64,000 nucleotides of DNA. Source: an uncultured Sphingomonas sp. GTDB taxonomy: Bacteria; Pseudomonadota; Alphaproteobacteria; Sphingomonadales; Sphingomonadaceae. The stretch covers positions 96,237-160,236 of the forward strand of contig NZ_CAMLDL010000005.1 of the NCBI RefSeq assembly GCF_946478955.1, written 5' to 3'. Of this stretch, positions 54,604-63,146 are shown piece after piece. Position numbers and translations under genes: made by a program. A model generated the notes under the pieces. The model saw nothing but the letters and a program-made list of their open reading frames with translations. It made no database searches and had not been told where the DNA came from. The stretch's first letter is position 1. The number at the start of each line of letters is the position of its first letter.

Positions 54604-55049
54604 GCGGGCAACTTTCCGGTCTGGCGAAGCGCCTCACCGAGCGCGAGCGCGGCTGAGGTAGCAAGGTTAAAAGAGCGGACTTGCGCCCGGATGGGTATTC
54701 TTACCAGCGCGTCGCACTGAGCGGCAATATCGGCAGGGACGCCGCCGCTTTCCTTTCCGAACAACAATATGTCGGTCTCTGCAAATTCGAATTGGTACGG
54801 GCTTTGTTGCCCCTTGGTCGTGAACAGGATCAATCGGCCGGGCGTTGCGGCACGGAACTGATCGAAGTCGGAATGGCGAGAGACCTCGACATGGTCGATA
54901 TAATCCATCGCGGTACGGCGAACGCGCTTGTCGTCCCAATCGAATCCCATCGGCTCGATCAAGTCGATCGGGGTGCCCATGCACGCACCGAGCCGCATGA
55001 TCGCGCCAACGTTGCCGGCGATTTCGGGTTCATAAAGGGCAATCCGCAT
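54600..55049 (-). CDS. trmL: tRNA (cytidine(34)-2'-O)-methyltransferase
   Basis: A 149-residue SPOUT-fold methyltransferase modifying the wobble base. The compact family start MRIALYEPEIAGNVGAIMR sets the ATG at 55049. LLFGKESGGVP and VRIPIRAQVRSFNLATSAAL are SPOUT knot motifs. It is co-transcribed with hemF and diverges from petA, with the 20-bp palindrome in between. Confidence 0.93.
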   Translation of the reverse strand: MRIALYEPEIAGNVGAIMRLGACMGTPIDLIEPMGFDWDDKRVRRTAMDYIDHVEVSRHSDFDQFRAATPGRLILFTTKGQQSPYQFEFAETDILLFGKESGGVPADIAAQCDALVRIPIRAQVRSFNLATSAALALGEALRQTGKLPA

Positions 55050-55214
55050 ACTGAAGCCGATAGTCGCCCCGAGGGGAAGGGCACAAGTCCGACAATTTGA
55101 CCATTTGCATATGTCCGGGGAGGCGCTATCAGGCCCGCCAACCGCACCGGGCATCCGGGGGCGGGCCATTTCCATATGGCTCGTCGTTCCAGGGGCTCCG
55201 GACATGGGGGTGTC

Positions 55215-55249
55215 GTTTTCGATGTCTCGATCGAGACATCACCGAAAAC
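55215..55249. promoter_or_regulatory. Perfect 20-bp palindrome in the petABC leader
   Basis: GATGTCTCGATCGAGACATC (55221-55240) is its own reverse complement. It is extended by GTTTTC on the left and GAAAAC on the right with three extra bases on one side. It ends about 20 bases before the petA start codon, with no T run. It may be an operator for a homodimeric regulator or an RNA hairpin in the petA leader. Confidence 0.55.
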
Positions 55250-55270
55250 AAAACGGTCTTAAGGGTGAAC

Positions 55271-55846
55271 ATGGCCACGGTCGAAGAATCCTACATCGAA
55301 GAGGTGCAAGGCGATCACAGCCTTCGCCGCCGCGATTTCATCAATATTGCTGCTGTCAGCTTTGCTGGCGTTGGCGGCGCGGTCGCAGTTGGTCCGCTGG
55401 TCTATCAAATGGCGCCGGACGCCAGCGTTCGCGCCATGGCATCGACTGAGGTCGATATCAGCAAGATCCAGCCTGGTCAGGCGATTAAAACCGTGTGGCG
55501 CAAGCAGCCGGTTTTCGTCCGCAACCTGACGGACAAGGAAATTGCCGAAGCGAACGCCGTTCCGGTCGACTCGCTGCGCGATCCGCAGTCGCTTGACGAC
55601 CGCACCAAAGAAGGCAAGCGCAATTGGCTGATCACGCTGGGCGTCTGCACCCACCTCGGCTGCGTCCCGCTGGGCGTTGGCGAAGGTGAAAACCGGGGTG
55701 ACTTCGGCGGCTATTTCTGCCCGTGCCACGGGTCGCACTACGACACTGCGGCGCGCATCCGTAAGGGGCCGGCACCGAAGAATCTGTACGTGCCTGACTA
55801 TGAATTCTCGTCCGATACCGTCGTGACGATCGGCAAGGGGGCATAA
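55271..55846 (+). CDS. petA: Ubiquinol-cytochrome c reductase iron-sulfur subunit (Rieske)
   Basis: A 191-residue Rieske protein. Residues 1-45 hold a Tat-like signal anchor ([20 protein letters not shown]). The 2Fe-2S ligands are in [10 protein letters not shown] and CPCHGSHYD. The start at 55271 follows AAGGG in the leader; an open frame extends further upstream without stop but encodes nothing conserved. First of the petABC operon, next gene 4 bases on. Confidence 0.96.
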   Translation: MATVEESYIEEVQGDHSLRRRDFINIAAVSFAGVGGAVAVGPLVYQMAPDASVRAMASTEVDISKIQPGQAIKTVWRKQPVFVRNLTDKEIAEANAVPVDSLRDPQSLDDRTKEGKRNWLITLGVCTHLGCVPLGVGEGENRGDFGGYFCPCHGSHYDTAARIRKGPAPKNLYVPDYEFSSDTVVTIGKGA

Positions 55847-55850
55847 GACC

Positions 55851-57155
55851 ATGAGTTTCGCTTGGGCAAAGGCCTACGAACCCAAAACCGAAATCGGCAA
55901 ATGGGTCGATGATCGCCTGCCGCTTCCGCGCCTTGTCTATGGTGCGATCGGCGGCGGCTATCCGGTGCCGCGCAACCTTAATTATCTGTGGAACTTCGGC
56001 GTGCTGTCGGGGCTGATGCTGGTCATCCAGATCGTCACCGGCATCGTCATGGCGATGCATTATTACAGCTACGCGCCGGAAGCGTTCAATTCGGTCGAGC
56101 ATATCATGCGTGACGTGAACTCCGGTTGGATGCTGCGCTATGCGCACGCCAACGGGGCAAGCTTCTTCTTCATCGCGGTGTATGTCCATATCTTCCGCGG
56201 TCTCTACTACGGTTCCTACAAGGCGCCTCGTGAGATGGTGTGGATGCTCGGTCTTGTGATTTACCTGTTGATGATGGCCACGGCCTTCATGGGCTACGTC
56301 CTTCCCTGGGGCCAGATGAGCTATTGGGGTGCGCAGGTTATCACCGGCTTCTTCTCAGCGATCCCGCTGGTTGGTGAGCCGATCCGCATCTGGCTGCTTG
56401 GCGGTTATGCGCCGGATCAGGCCGCGCTGACCCGCTTCTTCTCGCTCCACTATCTGCTGCCGTTTGTCATCGCCGGCGTGGTAATCCTCCACATCTGGTC
56501 GTTGCACATTCCGGGTTCGAACAACCCAACTGGCGTCGACGTGAAGAGCGAAAAGGACACGCTGCCCTTCCACCCGTATTTCACGGCGAAGGACGGCTGG
56601 TTCATGGGCGCGTTCCTGATGGTCTATTTCCTGTTCGTCTTCTTCATGCCGAACGCGTTGGGCCATCCGGACAACTACATCCCGGCAAACCCGCTCGCGA
56701 CGCCGGCGCACATCGTTCCGGAATGGTATTTCTGGCCATTCTACGCGATCCTGCGCAGCTTCACCTTCGACCTGATCCTTCCGGCGAAGCTGTGGGGCGT
56801 GCTTGCGATGTTCGGCTCGATCCTGCTGCTGTTCTTCCTGCCGTGGCTTGATCGGTCGCCGGTCCGCTCGGGCACGTACCGCCCGGTGTTCAAGCGGTTC
56901 TTCATCATCCTGCTGATTGACGTGCTGATCCTCGGCTACATCGGCGGTGCGCCGATCAACCCGCTCAACATCGCGCTGGGTCAATTCGCAACTGCTTACT
57001 ATTTCGCGCACTTCCTGATTATCCTGCCGCTTATTTCCAAGTTCGAACGGCCGCTTCCGCTGCCCAATTCGATCTCGGAATCGGTACTTGATGGCGGGAA
57101 ACAGGACAGTGCACCCTACGGGCTCGACAAGAGCGCGCCCGCGGCGGCCAATTAA
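55851..57155 (+). CDS. petB: Cytochrome b of the bc1 complex
   Basis: A 434-residue eight-helix membrane protein carrying two b hemes and the quinone sites. Recognisable are [33 protein letters not shown], and the PEWYF block ([18 protein letters not shown]), with His pairs for the hemes. Longer than mitochondrial cytochrome b, as usual in alphaproteobacteria. Lies between petA and petC with gaps of 4 and 15 bases. Confidence 0.97.
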   Translation: MSFAWAKAYEPKTEIGKWVDDRLPLPRLVYGAIGGGYPVPRNLNYLWNFGVLSGLMLVIQIVTGIVMAMHYYSYAPEAFNSVEHIMRDVNSGWMLRYAHANGASFFFIAVYVHIFRGLYYGSYKAPREMVWMLGLVIYLLMMATAFMGYVLPWGQMSYWGAQVITGFFSAIPLVGEPIRIWLLGGYAPDQAALTRFFSLHYLLPFVIAGVVILHIWSLHIPGSNNPTGVDVKSEKDTLPFHPYFTAKDGWFMGAFLMVYFLFVFFMPNALGHPDNYIPANPLATPAHIVPEWYFWPFYAILRSFTFDLILPAKLWGVLAMFGSILLLFFLPWLDRSPVRSGTYRPVFKRFFIILLIDVLILGYIGGAPINPLNIALGQFATAYYFAHFLIILPLISKFERPLPLPNSISESVLDGGKQDSAPYGLDKSAPAAAN

Positions 57156-57170
57156 GGGGAATTGGGGACC

Positions 57171-58094
57171 ATGGTCCGTATCATCGCATTCTTTGTCGGA
57201 TTGGTCTTTGCGGGCGTTGCGCTAGTCGGCCTTGTGGCCGACGGCATCGGCTACTTCCGCGATCCGCCCGCTCCCTCCATTGAGCATGAGTTCCACAAGG
57301 AACCCAAGGCGCTTCACCTTGCGTCGGATGGTTTCTTTGGTTCTTACAAGGACACGGCGCAGCTGCAGCGCGGGTTCCAGGTCTACAAGGAGGTCTGCTC
57401 GGCCTGTCACAGCCTGCACCAGGTCGCGTTCCGCGATCTCGAAGCACTTGGCTTTAATGACGGGCAGATCAAGAACATCGCGTCCAGTTGGGCGATCGAA
57501 GTACCGACCGTGAACCCGGACACCGGCGAACCGGCGACCCGCAAGGCGACACCGGCGGACAAGTTCCCGAACCCCTATGCCAATGAAGTGGCAGCGCGGG
57601 CCGCGAACAACAACGCCTTGCCGCCCGACCTGTCGCTGATCGTCAAGGCTCGTGAAGGTCATGGTGCGTATGTGTATTCGTTGTTGACCGGCTATGCCGA
57701 CCCCAACACCTACAAGAACGAAAAGGGTGAGCCGCTTCCGGCCGCGAACAAGCCGGGCACCGGTCTGCACTTCAATCCCTATTTCGCCAACCTGAACCTC
57801 GCCATGCCGGCGCCGCTGACTGCGGACGGGCAGGTGACCTATGCTGAGGGCAATCCGCCAGCGACGGTCGACCAGATGGCGAAGGACGTTACCGCGTTCC
57901 TGACTTGGGCGTCGGAACCGAACCTTGCCCGTCGCCACAGCTATGGTCTGGCGGTCATGGTGTTCATGCTGTTCGCCACCGTTCTTGGCTTCATGGCCTA
58001 CAAGAATGTCTGGGCCGGCGTGAAGGGCGGCCATGCGGAGCCGGAGGTCGAAGCGCCAAAGGCAAAGCGCAGCCGGTCAAAAAAGACCGCCTGA
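57171..58094 (+). CDS. petC: Cytochrome c1
   Basis: A 307-residue membrane-anchored c-type cytochrome. An N-terminal membrane signal (about 1-24) is followed by the heme motif C76-S-A-C79-H80 in KEVCSACHSLHQV. A C-terminal helix (HSYGLAVMVFMLFATVLGFMAYKNVW, two halves) anchors it. The start is the ATG at 57171 with AAGGGG upstream, not the earlier TTG. A lysine/arginine-rich tail closes the protein. A strong terminator follows. Confidence 0.96.
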   Translation: MVRIIAFFVGLVFAGVALVGLVADGIGYFRDPPAPSIEHEFHKEPKALHLASDGFFGSYKDTAQLQRGFQVYKEVCSACHSLHQVAFRDLEALGFNDGQIKNIASSWAIEVPTVNPDTGEPATRKATPADKFPNPYANEVAARAANNNALPPDLSLIVKAREGHGAYVYSLLTGYADPNTYKNEKGEPLPAANKPGTGLHFNPYFANLNLAMPAPLTADGQVTYAEGNPPATVDQMAKDVTAFLTWASEPNLARRHSYGLAVMVFMLFATVLGFMAYKNVWAGVKGGHAEPEVEAPKAKRSRSKKTA

Positions 58095-58118
58095 GCGTCA
58101 GTCATCAGAAATAAGAAA

Positions 58119-58148
58119 CCGGCCGGGACATAATTCCCGGCCGGTTTT
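58119..58148 (+). terminator. Rho-independent terminator of petABC
   Basis: CCGGCCGGG/CCCGGCCGG, a perfect 9-bp stem with an 8-base loop, is followed by TTTT. It sits 24 bases after petC. An 11-base sequence TTGGGTGTCAA repeated twice in tandem (58152-58173) follows. Confidence 0.88.
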
Positions 58149-58207
58149 CTTTTGGGTGTCAATTGGGTGTCAAAGTCATTGCCGGCGGTGCCCGCCGCGT
58201 ACCAATG

Positions 58208-58660
58208 TCAGGCGTCGACGGAGCGCCTCAGCATCAGGACGATCGATGTAAACCGCGCCACATCTTTCCCATCCTGATTCTTTACCGTCGTTTCGGTACG
58301 CACGCTGCCCAAGTTCGGTTTAGACCGCGACGGCGTGACCTCCATAACTTTGCCATACACATGGAGCGTGTCGCCCGGATAAACGGGGATCAACCACCGT
58401 AACTCATCGACGCCTGGCGATCCCAATCCGGCCTGCGGGTCTTCGTAAAGATGCTTCACGATCACCGACATCGTCATGGCGCAGGTATGCCACCCCGAAG
58501 CCGCGAGCCGTTTGAAGTGTGTTTTCGCGGCAGCTTCATCGCTCAAATGAAAGGGCTGGGGGTCATATTTCCTGGCGAATTCCAGCACCTCTTCGCGGGT
58601 GACATCATAGCTACCGAAATAGGCTTCGGTGCCGACGACCATGTCTTCCAGATATTTCAT
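58208..58660 (-). CDS. MaoC-like hot-dog dehydratase
   Basis: A 150-residue hot-dog-fold enzyme. The hydratase-2 signature (YDPQPFHLSDEAAAKTHF) and the following SGWHTCAMTM are clear, with the expected Asp/His pair. It probably hydrates (R)-specific enoyl-CoA or a related thioester. The ATG at 58660 is chosen because family N-termini (MKYLEDMVVGTE) begin here. Substrate unknown. Diverges from the TPR-sulfotransferase. Confidence 0.87.
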   Translation of the reverse strand: MKYLEDMVVGTEAYFGSYDVTREEVLEFARKYDPQPFHLSDEAAAKTHFKRLAASGWHTCAMTMSVIVKHLYEDPQAGLGSPGVDELRWLIPVYPGDTLHVYGKVMEVTPSRSKPNLGSVRTETTVKNQDGKDVARFTSIVLMLRRSVDA

Positions 58661-58754
58661 GTTTGGGAGGCTAATCGATCCGTAGCATTTCGCAACGAAT
58701 TTCGCGTTGGCGAGGACCTTGGCGACGCAGCGCAATCGGCTAAGGTCGGCGCCG

Positions 58755-60353
58755 ATGACTCAATCTGCCCTGCCATTCCATTGGAACCCGCGTCTCATGG
58801 AGGCCGCGCTCGCGCTTTACGAGAACCGCCTTCACGATGCGGAGCCGCTGCTGAAGGCTCACCTGAAGGATGATCCGTTTGATCCGAAAGCCATTCGCAT
58901 GCTGGCGGAGCTGGCGTGGCGGATCGGTAGGATGAAGGACGCGGAAACGCTGTTGCGGCGCGCGGTTGAAATTGCCCCCGGTTTCATGGCAGCCCGGTCA
59001 CAACTCGCGCTTGTGCTCGGTCGACTGGGGCGGCCGCAAGAGGCGCTGCCGCTTCTCGATGCCCTGTTCGAGGAAGATTCTGAAGATCTGGGCAATTGGA
59101 ACCTGAAGGCCGCGACCCTCGCCCGGCTAGGAGATTTTGACGAAGCCATCGGCCTTTATGAACATGTGCTGGAGCGCGCACCCGGGCAGCCGAGGGTATG
59201 GCTAAGCTATGGGCATATGCTCAAGACCGTCGGGCGTCAGGACGAGGCGATCGCCGCCTACCGCAAGGCAATTGAGATCGTGCCGCATCTGGGCGAGGCA
59301 TGGTGGAGTCTTGCCAACCTCAAGACGGTTCGGTTTTCGGCCGATGACATGGGCGCGATGTCGGCGGCGCTTGGACATGACGATCTTCGCGATGAAGACC
59401 GATTCCACCTCGACTTCGCGCTGGGCAAGGCGATGCATGATCAGGGCGAATGGGGCCCGGCATTCGATCATTATTCGGCGGCGAACGCCTTGCGCCTTAG
59501 ATCGCAGCCCTACAGCGCCACTGGAACGCGCCGCGCGGTTGATGCCGCCATTGCCACCTATAGCGCCGACCTATTGCAGAAGGGCGGGACCAGCGCGGCC
59601 GCGCCCGACCCCATTTTCATTGTCGGCATGCCCCGTGCCGGGTCGACATTGGTCGAGCAAATCCTGTCGTCGCACAGCCAGATTGAGGGAACGTCGGAGC
59701 TTCCAGATCTTCCCGCTGTTGCGCGCAATATCGAGCCGTACCCCGCCTCTATACCGGACCTGTCGGGCGAACAGTTGCGGGAATTGGGCGAAACCTATCT
59801 GGAGCGGGCCTCGGTACAGCGCCGGACCCAGCGCCCTTTCTTCATCGACAAGCTGCCGAACAACTGGCTCTATGTGCCGCTGATTGCGATGATCCTGCCC
59901 AATGCGAAGATCATCGACGCGCGTCGCCATCCACTCGGATGCTGCCTGTCCAATTTCCGTCAACATTTCGCCCGAGGTCAGGCCTTCACTTACGCACTTG
60001 ATGATGTCGGCAAATATTATGCTGACTATGTCCGGTTGATGGCTCATGTCGATGACGTGTTGCCGGGCAAGGTCCACCGGGTCATTTACGAGCGCATGGT
60101 CGACGATACGGAAGCGGAGGTTCGCGCCCTGCTTGATTATTGCGGCGTGACGTTCGAACCGGCTTGTCTGTCATTCTATGAGACTGATCGGGCCGTGCGA
60201 ACGGCCAGCTCGGAGCAGGTACGCCAACCTATTTATCGCGGCGCAACGGATGAATGGCGCCATTATGAGGATCGCCTTGACCTGCTTAAAAGCGCACTGG
60301 GCCCGGTCCTTGATGCCTATCCGGATGCGCCCGCGATTTTCCGGCAACAGTAG
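58755..60353 (+). CDS. TPR-repeat sulfotransferase-family protein
   Basis: A 532-residue cytoplasmic protein. The N-terminal half (about 10-210) is built of tetratricopeptide repeats (for example ARSQLALVLGRLGRPQEALPLL and SYGHMLKTVGRQDEAIAAYR). The C-terminal half is a sulfotransferase fold with the 5'-phosphosulfate loop IFIVGMPRAGSTLVEQIL (about 290-307). The acceptor is unknown; no PAPS-synthesis genes are near. Such TPR-sulfotransferases are often found beside TonB receptors in sphingomonads, as here. Confidence 0.88.
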   Translation: MTQSALPFHWNPRLMEAALALYENRLHDAEPLLKAHLKDDPFDPKAIRMLAELAWRIGRMKDAETLLRRAVEIAPGFMAARSQLALVLGRLGRPQEALPLLDALFEEDSEDLGNWNLKAATLARLGDFDEAIGLYEHVLERAPGQPRVWLSYGHMLKTVGRQDEAIAAYRKAIEIVPHLGEAWWSLANLKTVRFSADDMGAMSAALGHDDLRDEDRFHLDFALGKAMHDQGEWGPAFDHYSAANALRLRSQPYSATGTRRAVDAAIATYSADLLQKGGTSAAAPDPIFIVGMPRAGSTLVEQILSSHSQIEGTSELPDLPAVARNIEPYPASIPDLSGEQLRELGETYLERASVQRRTQRPFFIDKLPNNWLYVPLIAMILPNAKIIDARRHPLGCCLSNFRQHFARGQAFTYALDDVGKYYADYVRLMAHVDDVLPGKVHRVIYERMVDDTEAEVRALLDYCGVTFEPACLSFYETDRAVRTASSEQVRQPIYRGATDEWRHYEDRLDLLKSALGPVLDAYPDAPAIFRQQ

Positions 60354-60384
60354 ATGCACATTCGCTAAAATTGGTGCGGTGCCG

Positions 60385-60426
60385 CAACGGATTACCGTTG
60401 ACATCATTTGGTCCGCGTGCCGCAAT
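60385..60426 (+). promoter_or_regulatory. Promoter of the second TonB receptor with an overlapping dyad
   Basis: A consensus -35 TTGACA (60398-60403) is followed 17 bases later by CGCAAT (60421-60426), a poor -10. The 16-bp inverted repeat CAACGG-ATTA-CCGTTG (60385-60400) overlaps the -35, a position where a bound repressor would block polymerase. Confidence 0.5.
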
Positions 60427-60457
60427 GCTGACATATCCGTCATAATGGGGGGCATTG

Positions 60458-63067
60458 ATGACCGACGCCAAGTTTCGTGCGCTTACTCTGAGCTTGCTCG
60501 CAACCACCGCCTTTACGGTTCCGGCTTATGCGCAAGACGCCGCGCCGGCCGATCCGGCAACGCAGCCGTCCAAGGCGGCGGCGCTTCCCGAACAGGAATC
60601 GACCGACATCATTGTGACCGCGCAAAAGCGTGAAGAGAATCTGCAGGACGTGCCAGCCTCCATCCAGGCCATCGGCACCCGCAAGCTTGACCAGCTCAAC
60701 ATCACCAATTTTGAGCAATACACCAAACAACTTCCGTCGGTCAGCTTTCAGACGTCGCAGCCGGGTTCGACGGTCGTATATATGCGCGGTGTTGCAACCG
60801 GCGGCGACGGCAACCACTCCGGCTCGTTTCCGTCGGTGGGCTCCTACCTCGATGAACAGCCGATTACGACGATCGGCGGAACGCTCGACGTCCATATCTA
60901 TGACATCGCCCGTATTGAAAGCCTGGCGGGTCCGCAGGGCACCCTCTATGGCGCGTCCAGCCAGGCGGGCACCATCCGTATCATTACCAACAAGCCTGAA
61001 CTGGGCGTCACTTCAGGTCGCATTGACGGGGAAATCAACAAGGTCGCCCACGGCGGCTGGGGTGGCAACCTGGAAGGCATGATCAACCTGCCAGTCAGCG
61101 AGCGGATCGCCTTCCGCGCCAGCGCCTTTTACCAGCGAGACGCCGGCTATATCGACAATGTCCATGGCGTGCGCACCTATTGCGGCGACACAGTAATGGG
61201 GCCGGATCCGGAAGACCCCACAGGCGATCCGATTGTCGTGGGATGCGTGAAAAATGGCTTCTCGCTCGACAATAAGTCGCTGGTGAAGAAGAATTTTAAT
61301 GACAGTCGTACATACGGCGGCCGCGCCGCGCTGAAGATCGACCTGGATGACAATTGGACGGTCACGCCGACGGTGATGCATCAAAATTCGCGCTCCGATG
61401 GCGTTTTCTACATGGAAAGCGGGCTGCCGGACCTGAAGACGATGAGGTTCCGAAAGGAATATAGCAAAGACAAGTTCACGCAGGTTGCGCTGACCATCGA
61501 AGGGCAAGTGGCAAACTTCGACATCACCTATGCCGGCGCCTATCTTGATCGCCCTACCTACGGGGTGAATGATTATAGCGAATATACGGCCGTCTATGAC
61601 GACATGTATCAATCCTATGGCGGCCTGAACAACTATCTGTATTTCTACGATAATGCCGGTGATCAGATTGATCCGACGCAATATATTATCGGCACCAACC
61701 ACTTCAAAAAATTGAGTCAGGAGCTTCGTATTGCGTCGCCGGCGGAAAATCCGTTCCGGATTATCGCGGGCGCTTTTTATCAGCGTCAGGCCAATGATAT
61801 TTTCCAGGATTACCGGACCGATAATCTGGCGGACAAACTGTCCGTCAATGGGCAACCGGGCTCACTGTGGCTGACCAAGCAAAAACGTATTGACCGCGAC
61901 TATGCCTTGTTTGGTGAGGCGTCTTATGATGTGACGTCGCAATTCACGCTGACCGCCGGTGTCCGATATTATAAGTATAACAATAGCTTATTCGGTTTCG
62001 CCGGGTATGGCCGGAATCCCGACGGTTCGCCCTACAATGCGGTAGGAAGTAGCAGAACCGGTGTGGCCGAATGCTTCCTGGAAGACGGAACGCTGCCCCG
62101 CTACGGCGGTACAGGCAATTTTGCGCCAGGCAGCCTAAGCGGAATTCCCTGCACCAACGTCGGCTTCTTCAAAGACGGCAAGGTTGTTCCGAAGCGGACG
62201 AAGGATGATGGTTTCACCTATCGTTTCAACGCTCAGTATAAGGCGAATGACGATCTGATGTTCTACGCGACCCGCTCGCGTGGTTTCCGTCCGGGCGGCA
62301 TTAATCGGCGCGCCGCGCTGGCGCCTTACGGCGCCGACTTCCTGATTAACAATGAAATTGGCTGGAAATCGACCATAGGGCCGGTTCGCTGGAACGGCGC
62401 CATCTACATGCAGAAATGGAAGAAGTTCCAGTTCTCGTTCCTCGGCGAAAGCAGCCTGACCGTTATTCAGAACGGCCGCGATGCCAAGATCAAGGGCATC
62501 GAAACGGACATCAACTATTCGTCGGGCGGCCTATCGCTGTCGGCGGCGGCGGCCTACACCGACGCCAAGACTATCCAAAATGTCTGTTCGGCCAGCTATG
62601 ACACGGCGAAGGATTGCGACACCTTCTACGAAAATGATCCGCTGGACCCGGATGATGATTTCCAGGATTTCATCGTCACGCCGGCGCATACGCGTCTGCC
62701 TGTAACGCCTAAGTTCAAAGCGACGGCCACGGCTCGTTACACTTGGCCGATGTGGGCGGGCAAAACGCACGTGCAGGCCAGCATTGCTCACCAAAGCTCG
62801 GCCAGCGCCGACATCCGTAAAAATATTGGCGACGATGAAACTGTGATCGATCCCAACGACTTCCTGGGCCGGATCAAGTCTTCGACTCTGGTCGACGTCT
62901 TCGTCGGCTACGACTGGAGCAACCACAGCATCGAATTGTTCGCATCCAACCTGTTCGATGAACGCAACGAGCTGTCACGGTTTGTGGTCTGCAGCGTCTG
63001 CACCGCGACCAAGATTGTTCCGGGGCGTCCGCGGACCATCGGATTGCGGGTCGGGACCAAGTTCTAA
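60458..63067 (+). CDS. TonB-dependent receptor
   Basis: An 869-residue outer-membrane receptor: signal peptide (LSLLATTAFTVPAYAQ), TonB-box-like DIIVTAQKREENLQDVP, a plug (about 55-170, ARIESLAGPQGTLYGASSQAG), and a beta barrel ending in the canonical terminal Phe (GLRVGTKF). The ATG at 60458 follows GGGGGG. The ligand is unknown; there is no adjacent catabolic gene apart from the TPR-sulfotransferase 104 bases upstream. A strong terminator follows. Confidence 0.93.
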   Translation: MTDAKFRALTLSLLATTAFTVPAYAQDAAPADPATQPSKAAALPEQESTDIIVTAQKREENLQDVPASIQAIGTRKLDQLNITNFEQYTKQLPSVSFQTSQPGSTVVYMRGVATGGDGNHSGSFPSVGSYLDEQPITTIGGTLDVHIYDIARIESLAGPQGTLYGASSQAGTIRIITNKPELGVTSGRIDGEINKVAHGGWGGNLEGMINLPVSERIAFRASAFYQRDAGYIDNVHGVRTYCGDTVMGPDPEDPTGDPIVVGCVKNGFSLDNKSLVKKNFNDSRTYGGRAALKIDLDDNWTVTPTVMHQNSRSDGVFYMESGLPDLKTMRFRKEYSKDKFTQVALTIEGQVANFDITYAGAYLDRPTYGVNDYSEYTAVYDDMYQSYGGLNNYLYFYDNAGDQIDPTQYIIGTNHFKKLSQELRIASPAENPFRIIAGAFYQRQANDIFQDYRTDNLADKLSVNGQPGSLWLTKQKRIDRDYALFGEASYDVTSQFTLTAGVRYYKYNNSLFGFAGYGRNPDGSPYNAVGSSRTGVAECFLEDGTLPRYGGTGNFAPGSLSGIPCTNVGFFKDGKVVPKRTKDDGFTYRFNAQYKANDDLMFYATRSRGFRPGGINRRAALAPYGADFLINNEIGWKSTIGPVRWNGAIYMQKWKKFQFSFLGESSLTVIQNGRDAKIKGIETDINYSSGGLSLSAAAAYTDAKTIQNVCSASYDTAKDCDTFYENDPLDPDDDFQDFIVTPAHTRLPVTPKFKATATARYTWPMWAGKTHVQASIAHQSSASADIRKNIGDDETVIDPNDFLGRIKSSTLVDVFVGYDWSNHSIELFASNLFDERNELSRFVVCSVCTATKIVPGRPRTIGLRVGTKF

Positions 63068-63081
63068 CCCACTGCCGACGC

Positions 63082-63118
63082 AAAAGAGGGCGCGGGGGTT
63101 ATCCTCGCGCCCTCTTTT
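63082..63118. terminator. Bidirectional rho-independent terminator
   Basis: A 13-base arm (AAAAGAGGGCGCG) has its exact complement at 63106-63118, with T or A runs at both ends. It serves the receptor on the plus strand and ychF on the minus strand. Confidence 0.88.
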
Positions 63119-63146
63119 GTGTCTGATCCATGATTATGCCCGGGCG

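Noticed and set aside
55097..55270. In-frame extension of petA by 58 codons
   Set aside because: It includes the palindrome and intergenic DNA, and Rieske proteins begin close to the ATG at 55271.
58152..58173. Two tandem copies of an 11-base sequence (TTGGGTGTCAA)
   Set aside because: Too short and only two copies; no flanking element or integrase to suggest an attachment site or CRISPR.
61013..61855. Minus-strand frame of 280 codons in the second TonB receptor
   Set aside because: Shadow frame over a conserved barrel; no domain recognised.
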